From assembly GCA_027625095.1 (NCBI GenBank), contig JAQBXN010000062.1, positions 1-47,668 of the forward strand: a DNA stretch of 47,668 nucleotides, read 5' to 3'. The position numbers and the translations under genes are program-made. Positions 14,898 through 24,282 of this stretch are shown in pieces (within the stretch, counting starts at the first letter, position 1; each line of letters begins with the position of its first letter). The notes below the pieces were generated by a model that saw only the letters and a list, made by a program, of their open reading frames with translations, ran no database searches and was not told the DNA's origin. The DNA comes from Planctomycetota bacterium. GTDB taxonomy: Bacteria; Planctomycetota; PUPC01; JACPCR01.

Positions 14898-17480
14898 ATG
14901 CCAGTAAGCGAAAGCGTTGAAACACGGGTCGAAGCAGTTCAGGGGAGCCTGGAGCGTATCCTCGACCAGATAGAACCTCTCAATCCGGGCGCCCGTTCCG
15001 TAGTGATGGAGGCCCTGGCCGATATCTCCGAATCGGTTAACGATCTTAGATTCGAGAACGAGGGCCTGGCAGCTTCCAAGAGCATTACTGCAGAGGAGCT
15101 CGCGAGGCAGAAACTGATCTTTCGAAACCTCTACGATGCCGTCGTGGTGTCCGATCTCGAAGGCCGAATCATCGACTGGAATCGCGGTGCGGAAAAGATG
15201 TTCGGCTACACCAGGGAAGAAGCCCTGGGCCAGACGCCCAGTTTTCTGCAGACCGAACATGAGCCCGCCGGGCTCACCCAGGCGATCGTGAGCAATGTCC
15301 GCCTGAAGGGGCAGTGGACGGGTGAGATCAACTACGAACACAAAAATGGCACCGAGGGGACCTGCCAATCTATCGTGGCCCCCATGTTCAATGATTTAAA
15401 CGAACGTGTCGCAGCCGTTGGCGTCTACCGGGACGTCACTGAAGAGAAACGGGCCGTTGAGGCGCTCATGCAGAGCGAACAGCGTTACCGGGTCGTCTCT
15501 GAGCTTTCGTCTGATTTTGCCTACGTCCTGCGCATCGAAACAGACGGCCGTGTGAATTGCGATTGGATGACCGACGCGTTTGGCCGCGTCACGGGCTTCA
15601 ATGCCAAAGAAGTCGAATGGGGTGTGGGGGGCTCGAGCCTGATTAGAAAAGAGGACAAACGAAAGGTGGAGCAGCGTTCGCGTCACCTGTTGAGCGGCGC
15701 CGAAGATGTGAGCGAATTCAAGATCATCACGCGCAATGGCAATGAATGCTGGTTAAGAGATTACCGCCGCCCGGTTTTCAACGACTCCAAGACCCGCGTC
15801 GTCTATATCTTTGGAGCATCGCAGGATATCACCAAGCGCAAACAGGCCGAGGAAGAGCTTCAGAATCGGGCGGAATTTGAAACTCTGATCACCAGCATCT
15901 CCACCCGCTTTATAAGCCTCAAATTCGAGGAGATTGATGATGAGATTAACCGCGCCCTGGCAGCCATTGGAGAATTTACCGGTGTTAATCGCAGCTTCGT
16001 TTTTCAGTTTTCATCAGACCAGCAGCATCTGATTAACACCCATGAATGGTGCTCAATGGGAGCGCCGAGCCTGATGAAGGAATATCAGAAGTTTCCGGTC
16101 ACTGATTTCTCCTGGAGCACCGGGAAGTACAAGAAGGCCGAGCCGATCATTATTCCCCGCCTCTCCGATTTTCCGAAGGGGGCCGGAGTTGAGAAAAGCG
16201 AATGCCTCAGGAACAAAATTGAGGCTCTGGTCTGCATCTCCATGGTCTGCGCCGGCAAAGTCATCGGCTACGTGGGAATCCATTCGCATGAAGAACGGGT
16301 TTGGCCCGGGGACCTCGTCTCGCTGGTGAAAATCGTGGGAGAAATATTCGCCAATACTCTTGAAAGAGAACGGGCGCGTAGAGAAATCGAGACCCTCAAT
16401 CGCGAACTCGAGCAGCGCGTCCTCATTAGAACCGCCGAGCTCCGGGAGAGTGAAGCAAGGCTGCGCCTGATCACCGAAGAAGTCCCGGCCATCCTGTGGA
16501 CTGTCGATACGAAATTGACCATCACCTACATTTCCGGCGCCGGCCTCTCGCGTCTGAACTCGGAAAGCGATGACCTGATCGGGCATTCACTTTCAGAAGT
16601 GCTCGAACTGCCTGGCCCCGGCGACGCCACGATCTCCGCACATGAGCAGGCACTCCAGGGCGAATCGGTCAACTTTGAATTTGAGCTGAAAGGGCGCCTG
16701 TTCGACTCACATATCGAGCCGCTGAGAGATTCCAAAGGTGAAATTGTAGGTTGCGTTGGGGTCTGCGTGGATAAGACTGAACGCCGCGCCATGGAAACCG
16801 AGCTTCAGCATGCCAGCAAAATGGCCATGCTCGGCAGAATGGCCGCAGGGATCGCCCACGAGATTGGTAATCCGCTTGCCTCTATTTCAGCCCGCCTTCA
16901 GCGGCTGAAGCGTAAACGGGAGCCAGAGTTTATTGACGATACGATCGAGCTGCTGACCTCCCAGACCGACCGGATGACCCGCATTGTGAGGAACGTCTCT
17001 GACCTTTCCCGCATCCCACGGGTTGAATGGGCTGAATGTAATGTCCGCAAAGTCCTTTATGAAACGGTTCGTGTCCTCCAACTGGATCGCCGAAGCCAGG
17101 CCATAGAGATCAATCAGCACTGTGAAGACGTTTTACTCATGCAGGGCTCTGCGGATCAGCTTCAACAGGTCTTTCTCAATATCGGCCTCAACGCCTTCGA
17201 CGCCATGCCGGATGGCGGTGTGTTGGACATTGCTGTTCACGAAACAGAAAACGAAATCCTGGTCGAATTCTCCGACACGGGCAAAGGCATCGCCCCCGAA
17301 ACTCAACTGAAAATCTTTGACCCTTTCTTCACCACCAAACCCTTCGGTAGCGGCATGGGGCTTGGTCTCTGGCTGAGCCAGGAGCACGTGCACGCACACG
17401 GCGGAAACATTGAGGCGGATTCGAGCGATGCGGGCGGCGGCCTGTTCAGAGTCCGTCTGCCACGTGTCCAGCACCGCTGA
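14898..17480 (+). CDS. Multi-PAS/GAF sensor histidine kinase
   Basis: 860 residues with no membrane helix, so probably cytoplasmic. In order: a helical N-terminus; PAS 1 at about 74-185 (VVVSDLEGRIIDWNRGAEKMFGY); PAS 2 at about 195-315, ending in a PAC-type FGASQDITKRK; a GAF-like domain at about 325-490; a coiled coil (EIETLNRELEQRV); PAS 3 at about 515-630; HisKA with His654 in AGIAHEIGNPLASI; and a HATPase with GLNAFDAMPDGG, DTGKGI and GMGLGLWLS. It autophosphorylates on His654. There is no receiver domain and no adjacent response regulator, so it is an orphan kinase; its signal is unknown. Confidence 0.92.
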   Translation: MPVSESVETRVEAVQGSLERILDQIEPLNPGARSVVMEALADISESVNDLRFENEGLAASKSITAEELARQKLIFRNLYDAVVVSDLEGRIIDWNRGAEKMFGYTREEALGQTPSFLQTEHEPAGLTQAIVSNVRLKGQWTGEINYEHKNGTEGTCQSIVAPMFNDLNERVAAVGVYRDVTEEKRAVEALMQSEQRYRVVSELSSDFAYVLRIETDGRVNCDWMTDAFGRVTGFNAKEVEWGVGGSSLIRKEDKRKVEQRSRHLLSGAEDVSEFKIITRNGNECWLRDYRRPVFNDSKTRVVYIFGASQDITKRKQAEEELQNRAEFETLITSISTRFISLKFEEIDDEINRALAAIGEFTGVNRSFVFQFSSDQQHLINTHEWCSMGAPSLMKEYQKFPVTDFSWSTGKYKKAEPIIIPRLSDFPKGAGVEKSECLRNKIEALVCISMVCAGKVIGYVGIHSHEERVWPGDLVSLVKIVGEIFANTLERERARREIETLNRELEQRVLIRTAELRESEARLRLITEEVPAILWTVDTKLTITYISGAGLSRLNSESDDLIGHSLSEVLELPGPGDATISAHEQALQGESVNFEFELKGRLFDSHIEPLRDSKGEIVGCVGVCVDKTERRAMETELQHASKMAMLGRMAAGIAHEIGNPLASISARLQRLKRKREPEFIDDTIELLTSQTDRMTRIVRNVSDLSRIPRVEWAECNVRKVLYETVRVLQLDRRSQAIEINQHCEDVLLMQGSADQLQQVFLNIGLNAFDAMPDGGVLDIAVHETENEILVEFSDTGKGIAPETQLKIFDPFFTTKPFGSGMGLGLWLSQEHVHAHGGNIEADSSDAGGGLFRVRLPRVQHR

Positions 17481-17504
17481 GGCTGAGGGAAATCAACAGG
17501 ACAA

Positions 17505-19310
17505 ATGAACATGAACAACAACAAACGCTCCAGTGCTCACGGGATCGCATGGGACTTGAGCGCCCTCTATCGGGGGATTGACGATCCACAGATTCAAGCC
17601 GATCTGGATACCTCACTCGAAAGAGCCCGGGCGTTCGAACAAAAATACAAGGGAAGCATTCATACCGAGCCTGCCATCTCAGCCGCGACTCTTTGCGAAG
17701 TCGTGCAGGAATTCGAATCCATCGAAGAGTTGATGGGCAAAACAGGTTCCTACGCCAGCCTGGTTCACGCCGCGAAGAGCGATGTGGCCGAGCATGGCGC
17801 ACTCGTTCAACGCGCAAGCGAACGCGGAGCGGAGGTCAATCAGCATCTCATTTTCTTCGAGCTCGAATGGCTCTCCGTCCCGGACGATGCTGCTGAAAAG
17901 TTGATCCGCTCCCCCGAGTTGGCTCGGTACGGTCACTTCCTCGAAAAGCAACGCGTCTACAGAGAGCACAAGCTGACCGAAGCGGAAGAGAAAATCTTGA
18001 ACGTGCGGAATACGACTGGGCCAGGCGCGTTCCAGCGCCTGTTTTCAGAGACCAATTCGCGGCTCACCATGCAAGTGGTCGAGAATGGCGAATCCAGAGA
18101 GGTCTCTCTCCAGGAGGGCCTGGCTTACCTCTACAGGCCCGAACGTGAACTGCGCGAAACTGCCGCGACTGGCCTTACGAACACACTAAAAAAGAACGAG
18201 CATCTCCTTACTTTCATCTTCAACACCCTCGTCCAGGACAAGAAGACCTCAGACGGATTACGAAACTACGATGGCCCTGCAGACTCGCGTCACCTGGCTA
18301 ATGAAATCGATGCCGGAACAGTCAATCTGCTGATTGAATCCTGCGAGAGCCGGCACGACCTGGTGCATCGCTATTACCGCCTGAAGGCCAAAATGCTCGG
18401 AATCGATGGCCTGAAGGATTACGACCGCTACGCACCAGTCTTTGAGAAGCAGCCAAACTGCGAATGGGATCGCTGCAAAGAGGTTGTGTCCGCCTCCTAC
18501 CACTCCTTCTCATCCGAGCTCGGTAACATTGTCGACCGGTTCTTCAATGAGAACTGGATCGACGCGGAGCTCCGCGACGGCAAGCGTGGCGGTGCCTTCA
18601 GCGCTTCGACTGTCCCGGGAGCCCATCCTTACAACCTCCTGAATTACACGGATAACATCCGTGATGTGATGACCTGCGCCCATGAGCTTGGTCACGGCGT
18701 TCACCAGTACCTGGCACGCGAGGCCGGCTATCTGCAGCAGGGTACACCGCTCACCATGGCCGAAACGGCCAGCACCTTTGGTGAGATGGTTACCTTTTAC
18801 AGGCTCCTTGAAGAGTTCGACGATCCCGCGGTCATCAGAGGCCTGATCTGCAGCAAAATCGAAAACGCCTTTGCCACGGTATTCCGTCAGATCGTGCTCA
18901 CCCGCTTTGAACAAAAGGCGCACCATGCCAGGCGGGAGGAGGGCGAGCTTCCCACTGCACGCATCAATGAACTCTGGATGGCAGCCAATCAGCCTATGCA
19001 CGGGGACACGGTCGAGCTTACAGAGGGCTACGGCTACTGGTGGATGTATATTCCGCACTTCATCCACACGCCGTTTTACTGCTACGCCTATTCGTTCGGG
19101 GAATTGCTCGTTTTCGCGCTGTACAAAAAATACAAGGAGGAAGGTGGACCATTCGTCCCCAAGTATCTCGATATGTTGCGCGCTGGCGGCTCTGAATCTC
19201 CGAAAAACCTGCTGGCCAAGATGGACATTGATGTTGCTACCGCCGATTTCTGGCTGGGAGGGTTAAAGGTATTGGAGCAACTTGTAGAGCGGGCTGAGCA
19301 ACTGGCATAG
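17505..19310 (+). CDS. pepF: M3-family oligoendopeptidase (PepF-like)
   Basis: 601 residues, the family length. A cytoplasmic zinc metallopeptidase that cleaves oligopeptides. The zinc motif is HELGH (His393 and His397, Glu394 catalytic) within CAHELGHGVHQYLA. The third ligand glutamate lies in AETASTFGEM about 25 residues later. The C-terminal GYGYWWMYIPHF region and the final MLRAGGSESP block also match M3B peptidases. There is no signal peptide. It starts 25 bp after the histidine kinase stop with AGGAC upstream, so it may be co-transcribed with it. An ATG two codons downstream (17511) is an alternative. Confidence 0.92.
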   Translation: MNMNNNKRSSAHGIAWDLSALYRGIDDPQIQADLDTSLERARAFEQKYKGSIHTEPAISAATLCEVVQEFESIEELMGKTGSYASLVHAAKSDVAEHGALVQRASERGAEVNQHLIFFELEWLSVPDDAAEKLIRSPELARYGHFLEKQRVYREHKLTEAEEKILNVRNTTGPGAFQRLFSETNSRLTMQVVENGESREVSLQEGLAYLYRPERELRETAATGLTNTLKKNEHLLTFIFNTLVQDKKTSDGLRNYDGPADSRHLANEIDAGTVNLLIESCESRHDLVHRYYRLKAKMLGIDGLKDYDRYAPVFEKQPNCEWDRCKEVVSASYHSFSSELGNIVDRFFNENWIDAELRDGKRGGAFSASTVPGAHPYNLLNYTDNIRDVMTCAHELGHGVHQYLAREAGYLQQGTPLTMAETASTFGEMVTFYRLLEEFDDPAVIRGLICSKIENAFATVFRQIVLTRFEQKAHHARREEGELPTARINELWMAANQPMHGDTVELTEGYGYWWMYIPHFIHTPFYCYAYSFGELLVFALYKKYKEEGGPFVPKYLDMLRAGGSESPKNLLAKMDIDVATADFWLGGLKVLEQLVERAEQLA

Positions 19311-19359
19311 TCGGCGTTAAATACCAGCCGCCAACTTTTAAAGCATTGTCGGGGCCTTG

Positions 19360-19368
19360 TGCTAGAAT
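19360..19368 (+). promoter_or_regulatory. Candidate extended -10 promoter
   Basis: TGC-TAGAAT is an extended -10 match, 55 bp before the ATG of the unknown gene upstream of clpS. The -35 position is poor (AAAGCA region), so the call rests on the -10 alone. Confidence 0.3.
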
Positions 19369-19422
19369 TCCGGGCAATGTAACAAAACCATACCGCACTG
19401 AGCGGCAAAACGGAGATACGTA

Positions 19423-19950
19423 ATGGGATTACAGGAAGACTTCATGAGAGCTCTCGGAGAAACGCGGATCATTCGTCAGCGTCAATCCAAGTTGCTGACT
19501 TTGAGTGAAACCGAGCTGTCTTATGTCCTTCTAAGCGAATCTGCGATGAATGTGGGCGATACTGTGGTGCGCAAAGGGATCGTTAAGGTCAATAAGCCGC
19601 AGCTCCTTCTTCTTCACAACCCGATGGAGTTTCAAGGCTTCGAATACGAGGAAGATTCCAGCGGAAACGGGGCGTTTATGGCGCTCGCTCGCATGGCATC
19701 TTTCCCACCGGGCAAGTACAGCAATATCGGTAACCAGATGGAGGTCTTCAACGGCTCAGTCGAAAGGGCGATTGATCATTACCAACGAGAGCTCGACAAG
19801 TCCGGCGATCATCATACGGGGCTTTGCGCCGGGCCCGTGGATATCTGGGCCCTGTCACTCTTCGTCTACGTGGGCAAGATGGTCGCTAAATCCGCGCCCA
19901 CCGATCTCGATGACATGATCAACCGCCACACCTTCTCACCCTGGAATTGA
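19423..19950 (+). CDS. Conserved-looking protein of unknown function upstream of clpS
   Basis: 175 residues; the ATG follows a GGAG-type ribosome site (ACGGAGATACGTA). It has no membrane helix or signal peptide. The N-terminal half is alpha-helical (LSETELSYVLLSES), the middle is a beta-rich VGDTVVRKGIVKV stretch, and the C-terminus has HHTGLCAGPVDIWALSLFVYVGK. I do not recognise the family. It ends 9 bp before clpS and a candidate promoter precedes it, so it is probably the first gene of a two-gene operon. A role linked to Clp-dependent proteolysis is inference from position only. Confidence 0.75.
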   Translation: MGLQEDFMRALGETRIIRQRQSKLLTLSETELSYVLLSESAMNVGDTVVRKGIVKVNKPQLLLLHNPMEFQGFEYEEDSSGNGAFMALARMASFPPGKYSNIGNQMEVFNGSVERAIDHYQRELDKSGDHHTGLCAGPVDIWALSLFVYVGKMVAKSAPTDLDDMINRHTFSPWN

Positions 19951-19959
19951 GATGCTGGC

Positions 19960-20289
19960 ATGGCAGAGTTCGATGGCGCAAGCACCAAAATAGAAACGGA
20001 TAAGGAATCCAAAGTCCGCAGGCAGCCGCCCTATAACGTCATTTTGCTTGATGACGACGATCATACATACGCATACGTGATTGAAATGCTAAAGGCCCTC
20101 TTCGGATATCCCGAACAGAAGGGCTACCAGCTCGCCGAAGAGGTAGACACTACCGGACGGGTAATCGTGCTAACAACGACGATGGAGCATGCCGAACTGA
20201 AACGCGATCAGATCCACGCCTACGGCAAAGACCCGAGGATGGCCGGATGTAAGGGCTCCATGTCGGCAACCATTGAGCCTGTGGTGTAA
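19960..20289 (+). CDS. clpS: ClpS-family Clp protease adaptor
   Basis: 109 residues with a flexible charged N-terminus, then the ClpS core: PYNVILLDDDDHTYAYVIEML, a LAEEVDTTGRVIVLTT strand region and HAELKRDQIHAYG. ClpS delivers N-degron substrates to ClpAP. The binding loop (DDDDHT) keeps the acidic residues that hold the substrate N-terminus. However, the position of the pocket histidine in E. coli ClpS (the His of VHxxG) is an aspartate here (VDTTG), and the residue two after the loop Thr is Ala rather than Met. That may change or abolish classical N-degron specificity. It starts 9 bp after the upstream unknown gene. Confidence 0.88.
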   Translation: MAEFDGASTKIETDKESKVRRQPPYNVILLDDDDHTYAYVIEMLKALFGYPEQKGYQLAEEVDTTGRVIVLTTTMEHAELKRDQIHAYGKDPRMAGCKGSMSATIEPVV

Positions 20290-20485
20290 GGTGACCGGGA
20301 GTTATTACCCGTATGGCAGCCTTTGGCCGTAATCAAAAGCACTCTTGCGACGCGCAAACTTTCAGGACTAACTCTGTGATCCTGCAATGGCGCTTGGCCG
20401 TAACCACCCGGGTTGCGAAGAGATTCCATGGTGCGAATGATCCGTCCATCCTGAGCCTTCTTTTCTCCGTTGTTCATACCACCCA

Positions 20486-22468
20486 ATGCAAGCAGCAATT
20501 CTATCGCTCCGCGACAGCATCACCGGCCTGGTCGATACGCTGCAATTCGAGCCGGGCATCAACCTGAAGAGCTGGAACCAGGCTATCGAACGGCGGTTGC
20601 TGCCGCGGCTGTCGCCTGAGTTTCCCCTGATGGCGGCCATCTGCGGTGGTGGTTCGGCCGGAAAATCCTCCCTGTTCAATTCGCTCTCGAAAAACGCTCA
20701 TTCCCCTGTCGGCGCCAAGGCCGGGCTTAACCGGCGGGTATTGGTAGGAGGACATCCCGCGCTGCTGCGCAAACGGGATCTGATACATGAAATCTTCCAG
20801 CCGTTCGGAACGCTTCCCGAGGAGATTACAAATGCCGGGGAACTCACCACGCCGGGCGACCCACTCTATGCCTCCTGTGAGGGTCTGCCTGAAGGGCTCG
20901 TTCTTCTGGATACGCCTGACTTCGATACCGGTGCAGGCGGTGAATACGCCAACCGGGAGCTGGCCAGGCCCGTGCTTGAGGCGTGCGACGTGCTCATCTA
21001 CCTCTTCACCAACGCCACCTATAACAACCTGGCGAACACCGAATTCATTCGGAGAGTTCTCACCGATATCGGGCAGCGACCATGCGTCCTGATTTACCGT
21101 GCTTACGAGAGCTTTCCAGACGAACTGATCCTGGACCATTCAGCCACGGTGGCGCGGAATCTTTACGGAGCTGATTCGAACGAACAGATTCTTGGCATCT
21201 ATCGTGCCCACGATTCCAATGAAGTCGCCGCGGGCAACCAGCCGATGCAGCCGATGCCGCTCAATGACGTACTGCCGTTGCTGGATCTCCTCAGCAGCCT
21301 TGATGTCCGCGAAATGCGGAAGGAGCAAACTACGCTCATATTGAGCGACGTACTGCAGCAGGCGGCCTCTGTGGCAGAGGCTGGAAGCCTCTCTCGAAAG
21401 CAACTCCAGCTCTATCACGACTCTCTTCGCATCGTTCAGAGTCACTGCGTTTATCGTGGCCTCGTCAGCCTGCCGGTGCAGGATGTTGGCAACCGGCTGC
21501 ACCGCCTGTGGGAAGAATCGAGCCCAGCGGGAATCAAGTTCCTGCGGAACACGAGCAAGGTGCTCGGGTTTCCAGTCAAGGCAGGGCTGAAGGCGTTGCA
21601 CTGGATGACAAAACAACAGACCCCCAATCAGGGCGTAAGTAAAAGCCTTGACGCGCGCATCGAGGAACTCGAAGAAGCTGCGGGCGAATTGCATCGGCAA
21701 CTGATCATCGATCAACTCGCTTCACGAACGACTGACAATGACCCTGGGGGCAGCCGTGTTCGGGCGCTCATTGAAGAGATTCGCAAGGCCGAAGGTATTA
21801 CGGGCGACGAAGCCCCGAGCATCACATCCGGGAATCGAGGGGCATTCGATTTCACGGTCGACATTCATCCCTCTCTCCTCGAGGCCCGCCGGAATTATCA
21901 AAGCCGGGAATGGCGGTCCCGGCTGGAAGGCCTGCACAAGAAGGCAAAGGCAATTATCGATATCCCCGTCGCTTCTTCTGATCATGACGTTTCTTTTGAT
22001 AAGGATCTTGTGACGGTCTTGAACGAATTCCGCGAAAACATGGGCTTCACTCAGAGGATTCGTGAGACGGTCTTCGCTTCCCTCCATCTTGCGCCACCGG
22101 TGTTGGCAATCGTTTACGTGGTACATACGGGTGATGTGGTCGGTGGTTCGGCCGTGGCTGGTGCAAAAGTCGGCGTGGCCGCCACAGTTTCGGCCAAAGT
22201 GTCAGGACTCTTCGGCTTGAACGATCTCTGGGCACTGATCGCATTGCCGGCAAATACCGGCCTCAGCGAAGCTGACCAAGCCCAACTCAAGGGGATGCTT
22301 GAACCGGTCGTTCAGAGGTGGTTTCAGCATCGATCAGCCATGATCGGCGAACTGCTTCAGGAGCAAATCACCGGCGAAGTGCTGCACGAAGCCGAACGGC
22401 GGCTGGTGGATTCGGCCCGACTGATCGAGAATGCCGACATGGCCATCAAGGAATTAAACAGTGGCTGA
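20486..22468 (+). CDS. Large dynamin-like GTPase A
   Basis: 660 residues. The P-loop is GGGSAGKS (G54-S61), followed by SLFNSL as in dynamin- and Era-like GTPases. G3 is DTPDFDTG, and a helical stretch with DVLIYLFTNATYNNL follows. The rest is long and helical, with moderately hydrophobic segments near the C-terminus (LAPPVLAIVYVVHTGDVVGG), as in membrane-acting bacterial dynamin-like proteins. No clear NKxD (G4) motif is seen; VLIYRAYES may take its place. The stop overlaps the next GTPase's GTG by 8 bp, so the two are translationally coupled. Membrane remodelling or stress protection is inference. Confidence 0.82.
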   Translation: MQAAILSLRDSITGLVDTLQFEPGINLKSWNQAIERRLLPRLSPEFPLMAAICGGGSAGKSSLFNSLSKNAHSPVGAKAGLNRRVLVGGHPALLRKRDLIHEIFQPFGTLPEEITNAGELTTPGDPLYASCEGLPEGLVLLDTPDFDTGAGGEYANRELARPVLEACDVLIYLFTNATYNNLANTEFIRRVLTDIGQRPCVLIYRAYESFPDELILDHSATVARNLYGADSNEQILGIYRAHDSNEVAAGNQPMQPMPLNDVLPLLDLLSSLDVREMRKEQTTLILSDVLQQAASVAEAGSLSRKQLQLYHDSLRIVQSHCVYRGLVSLPVQDVGNRLHRLWEESSPAGIKFLRNTSKVLGFPVKAGLKALHWMTKQQTPNQGVSKSLDARIEELEEAAGELHRQLIIDQLASRTTDNDPGGSRVRALIEEIRKAEGITGDEAPSITSGNRGAFDFTVDIHPSLLEARRNYQSREWRSRLEGLHKKAKAIIDIPVASSDHDVSFDKDLVTVLNEFRENMGFTQRIRETVFASLHLAPPVLAIVYVVHTGDVVGGSAVAGAKVGVAATVSAKVSGLFGLNDLWALIALPANTGLSEADQAQLKGMLEPVVQRWFQHRSAMIGELLQEQITGEVLHEAERRLVDSARLIENADMAIKELNSG

Positions 22469-24236
22469 ATCAAATCACGAGCGACAACTGGAAGTAGCAG
22501 AGACGCTTGAGATCTGCCGGGCAAGGATACGATCAAGCCAGACGCACCTGGAGATCGCGGCCCATTGGCTACCCGCAGCGGGGCTGAATGCGAAGTGCAA
22601 AGAAGCCCTGGAGCTGCTCGACAACCTCGAGCAGAGGCTGGAACGGAAGTTGATCGTTACCCTGATCGGCCCGAGCGGCGCGGGCAAATCCACGCTGTTG
22701 AACGCGTTGGCCGGTGTTGATGAGCTCTCTACATCTGGCTTCGACCGTCCGACCACCCGGGATGTCGCGGTCTACTGCAAAGAGCGGGACGACGCCTCCC
22801 CTCTGGTCGATACGCTGGGCGAGCAGACAGTTCGAGTCCTGACGAGTCCGAATGCGCAATCACTTCAGCATGTGCTGCTCATTGATACGCCGGACACCGA
22901 CAGCGAAAAATGCCCGGAACATCGTCCCTTGGTGGAGAAGGTGATTGCCGCGTCCGATGTCCTGATGTGCGTTTTCAATTCGGAAAATCCCAAACGGCTG
23001 GACAACATCGATTTTCTGAGGCCGCTGGTCGACTTGTTCCCCAAAGATTCAGTCTACGGCATTCTCACTCATTGCGACCGGCGGCCCGAAGCAGAATTGA
23101 AGGACTCCATTCGCCCTGATTTTGAGAAGCACCTGAGCCGCGCATGGTCTCGCGAATCCATCGAAGTGTTCTGTGTCTCAGGACGCAGCCATCTATCTGA
23201 CCCGGAGTGGCCCAAGGGCGCCGGGCCACTGCACAGTTTTGATGAATTCGGCAAAGTCCATGAATTGCTGTTCGGCGAGCTCAACCGGGGGAGCGTGGTG
23301 CTCGATCGGCGGATTCAGCAGGCCGAACATCTTGCGGAATACGTCCGGAAATCGATAGCAACAAAGGCCGGCGAAACAATCGCCGCGGCGGCAATGACGG
23401 GGAGACAGATCGCCGCACTTCAGCAGGACGCGCTCAAAGCTGCTGTCGGATCCATGGAGCGAAAGGGCGGCGAAGAACTGTTCGCCATGGACGTCATGCT
23501 TTATCAGCGGATGGCCCAACTCTCGTGGGGGCCGGTGGGCTGGCTGGTCGCAATCTGGTCCAAGCTGCTCTCTTGGGGGAGCGGCGCTTTAGGCGTCCTG
23601 CGCTTCGGCAGCCCGGTGATGCAGGCATGGGGTGCAATCTCGTCCGCGGTCAAACACAAACAGACCACAGAGGCGATTGGCCAGGCGTCGGACAGTCAAT
23701 GGGTCGAAGATGCTCTGCGCGAATACCGGGCCGAGCTCAACCGACGCTGGCCTGACATCGCCGATACTCTCATTCATGCCGGTTTCAGTCGCGAGATTCT
23801 TGCAAAGGAAAACATCTCCCCTGACCTCGATGGGTTCCGCAATCGGGTCGCATCAGCCTGGGTGCATTCATTAACAGAGTCCATCGAAAAAACTGCACAA
23901 GGCCTGAGTCACAGTTCCCTTCAATTGGTTCTGAATCTGCCGTTCATCGTCATAGCAGGGAAGGTCGCCTATACCTGCATCCTCTCCTTCCTGGCGTCGA
24001 ATTACCTGTCGGATGATTACTTCCGTCACGCACTGTTTACACTTGTGTTAGTGTGGATTCTGCCCTTCATACTTCTGCAACTGCTAGTCAAATTCGCGGG
24101 CGGAATGCGTATGCTGGCTCGAGCGATGAAGGGTCTGCTCCCGCGATTGGGTGGCGTGGCCGAGGAGAGCCCGATTGAGAGGGAACTGGAGGCGGTGGAA
24201 TTGTTGGAAGGGAATGGAAAAAAGACTCAGCCTTGA
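22461..24236 (+). CDS. Large dynamin-like GTPase B, membrane-anchored
   Basis: 591 residues from the GTG at 22461, which lies inside the last codons of GTPase A. The P-loop is GPSGAGKST (G70-T78) with LLNALAG following. RPTT is a likely switch I (G2) threonine region and G3 is DTPDTDS. GILTHCDRRPE resembles the G4 strand with a TxxD-like end. A helical middle holds a hydrophobic stretch (WLVAIWSKLLSWGSGALGVL). Two strong membrane helices lie near the C-terminus (FIVIAGKVAYTCILSFLA and FTLVLVWILPFILLQLLV). This fits a membrane-bound dynamin-like partner of GTPase A. The biological role is unknown. Confidence 0.82.
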   Translation: MAESNHERQLEVAETLEICRARIRSSQTHLEIAAHWLPAAGLNAKCKEALELLDNLEQRLERKLIVTLIGPSGAGKSTLLNALAGVDELSTSGFDRPTTRDVAVYCKERDDASPLVDTLGEQTVRVLTSPNAQSLQHVLLIDTPDTDSEKCPEHRPLVEKVIAASDVLMCVFNSENPKRLDNIDFLRPLVDLFPKDSVYGILTHCDRRPEAELKDSIRPDFEKHLSRAWSRESIEVFCVSGRSHLSDPEWPKGAGPLHSFDEFGKVHELLFGELNRGSVVLDRRIQQAEHLAEYVRKSIATKAGETIAAAAMTGRQIAALQQDALKAAVGSMERKGGEELFAMDVMLYQRMAQLSWGPVGWLVAIWSKLLSWGSGALGVLRFGSPVMQAWGAISSAVKHKQTTEAIGQASDSQWVEDALREYRAELNRRWPDIADTLIHAGFSREILAKENISPDLDGFRNRVASAWVHSLTESIEKTAQGLSHSSLQLVLNLPFIVIAGKVAYTCILSFLASNYLSDDYFRHALFTLVLVWILPFILLQLLVKFAGGMRMLARAMKGLLPRLGGVAEESPIERELEAVELLEGNGKKTQP

Positions 24237-24282
24237 ACGAAATTGTTTCAGGCCAGCAGCCCAAACATTCAACACTGATGAT

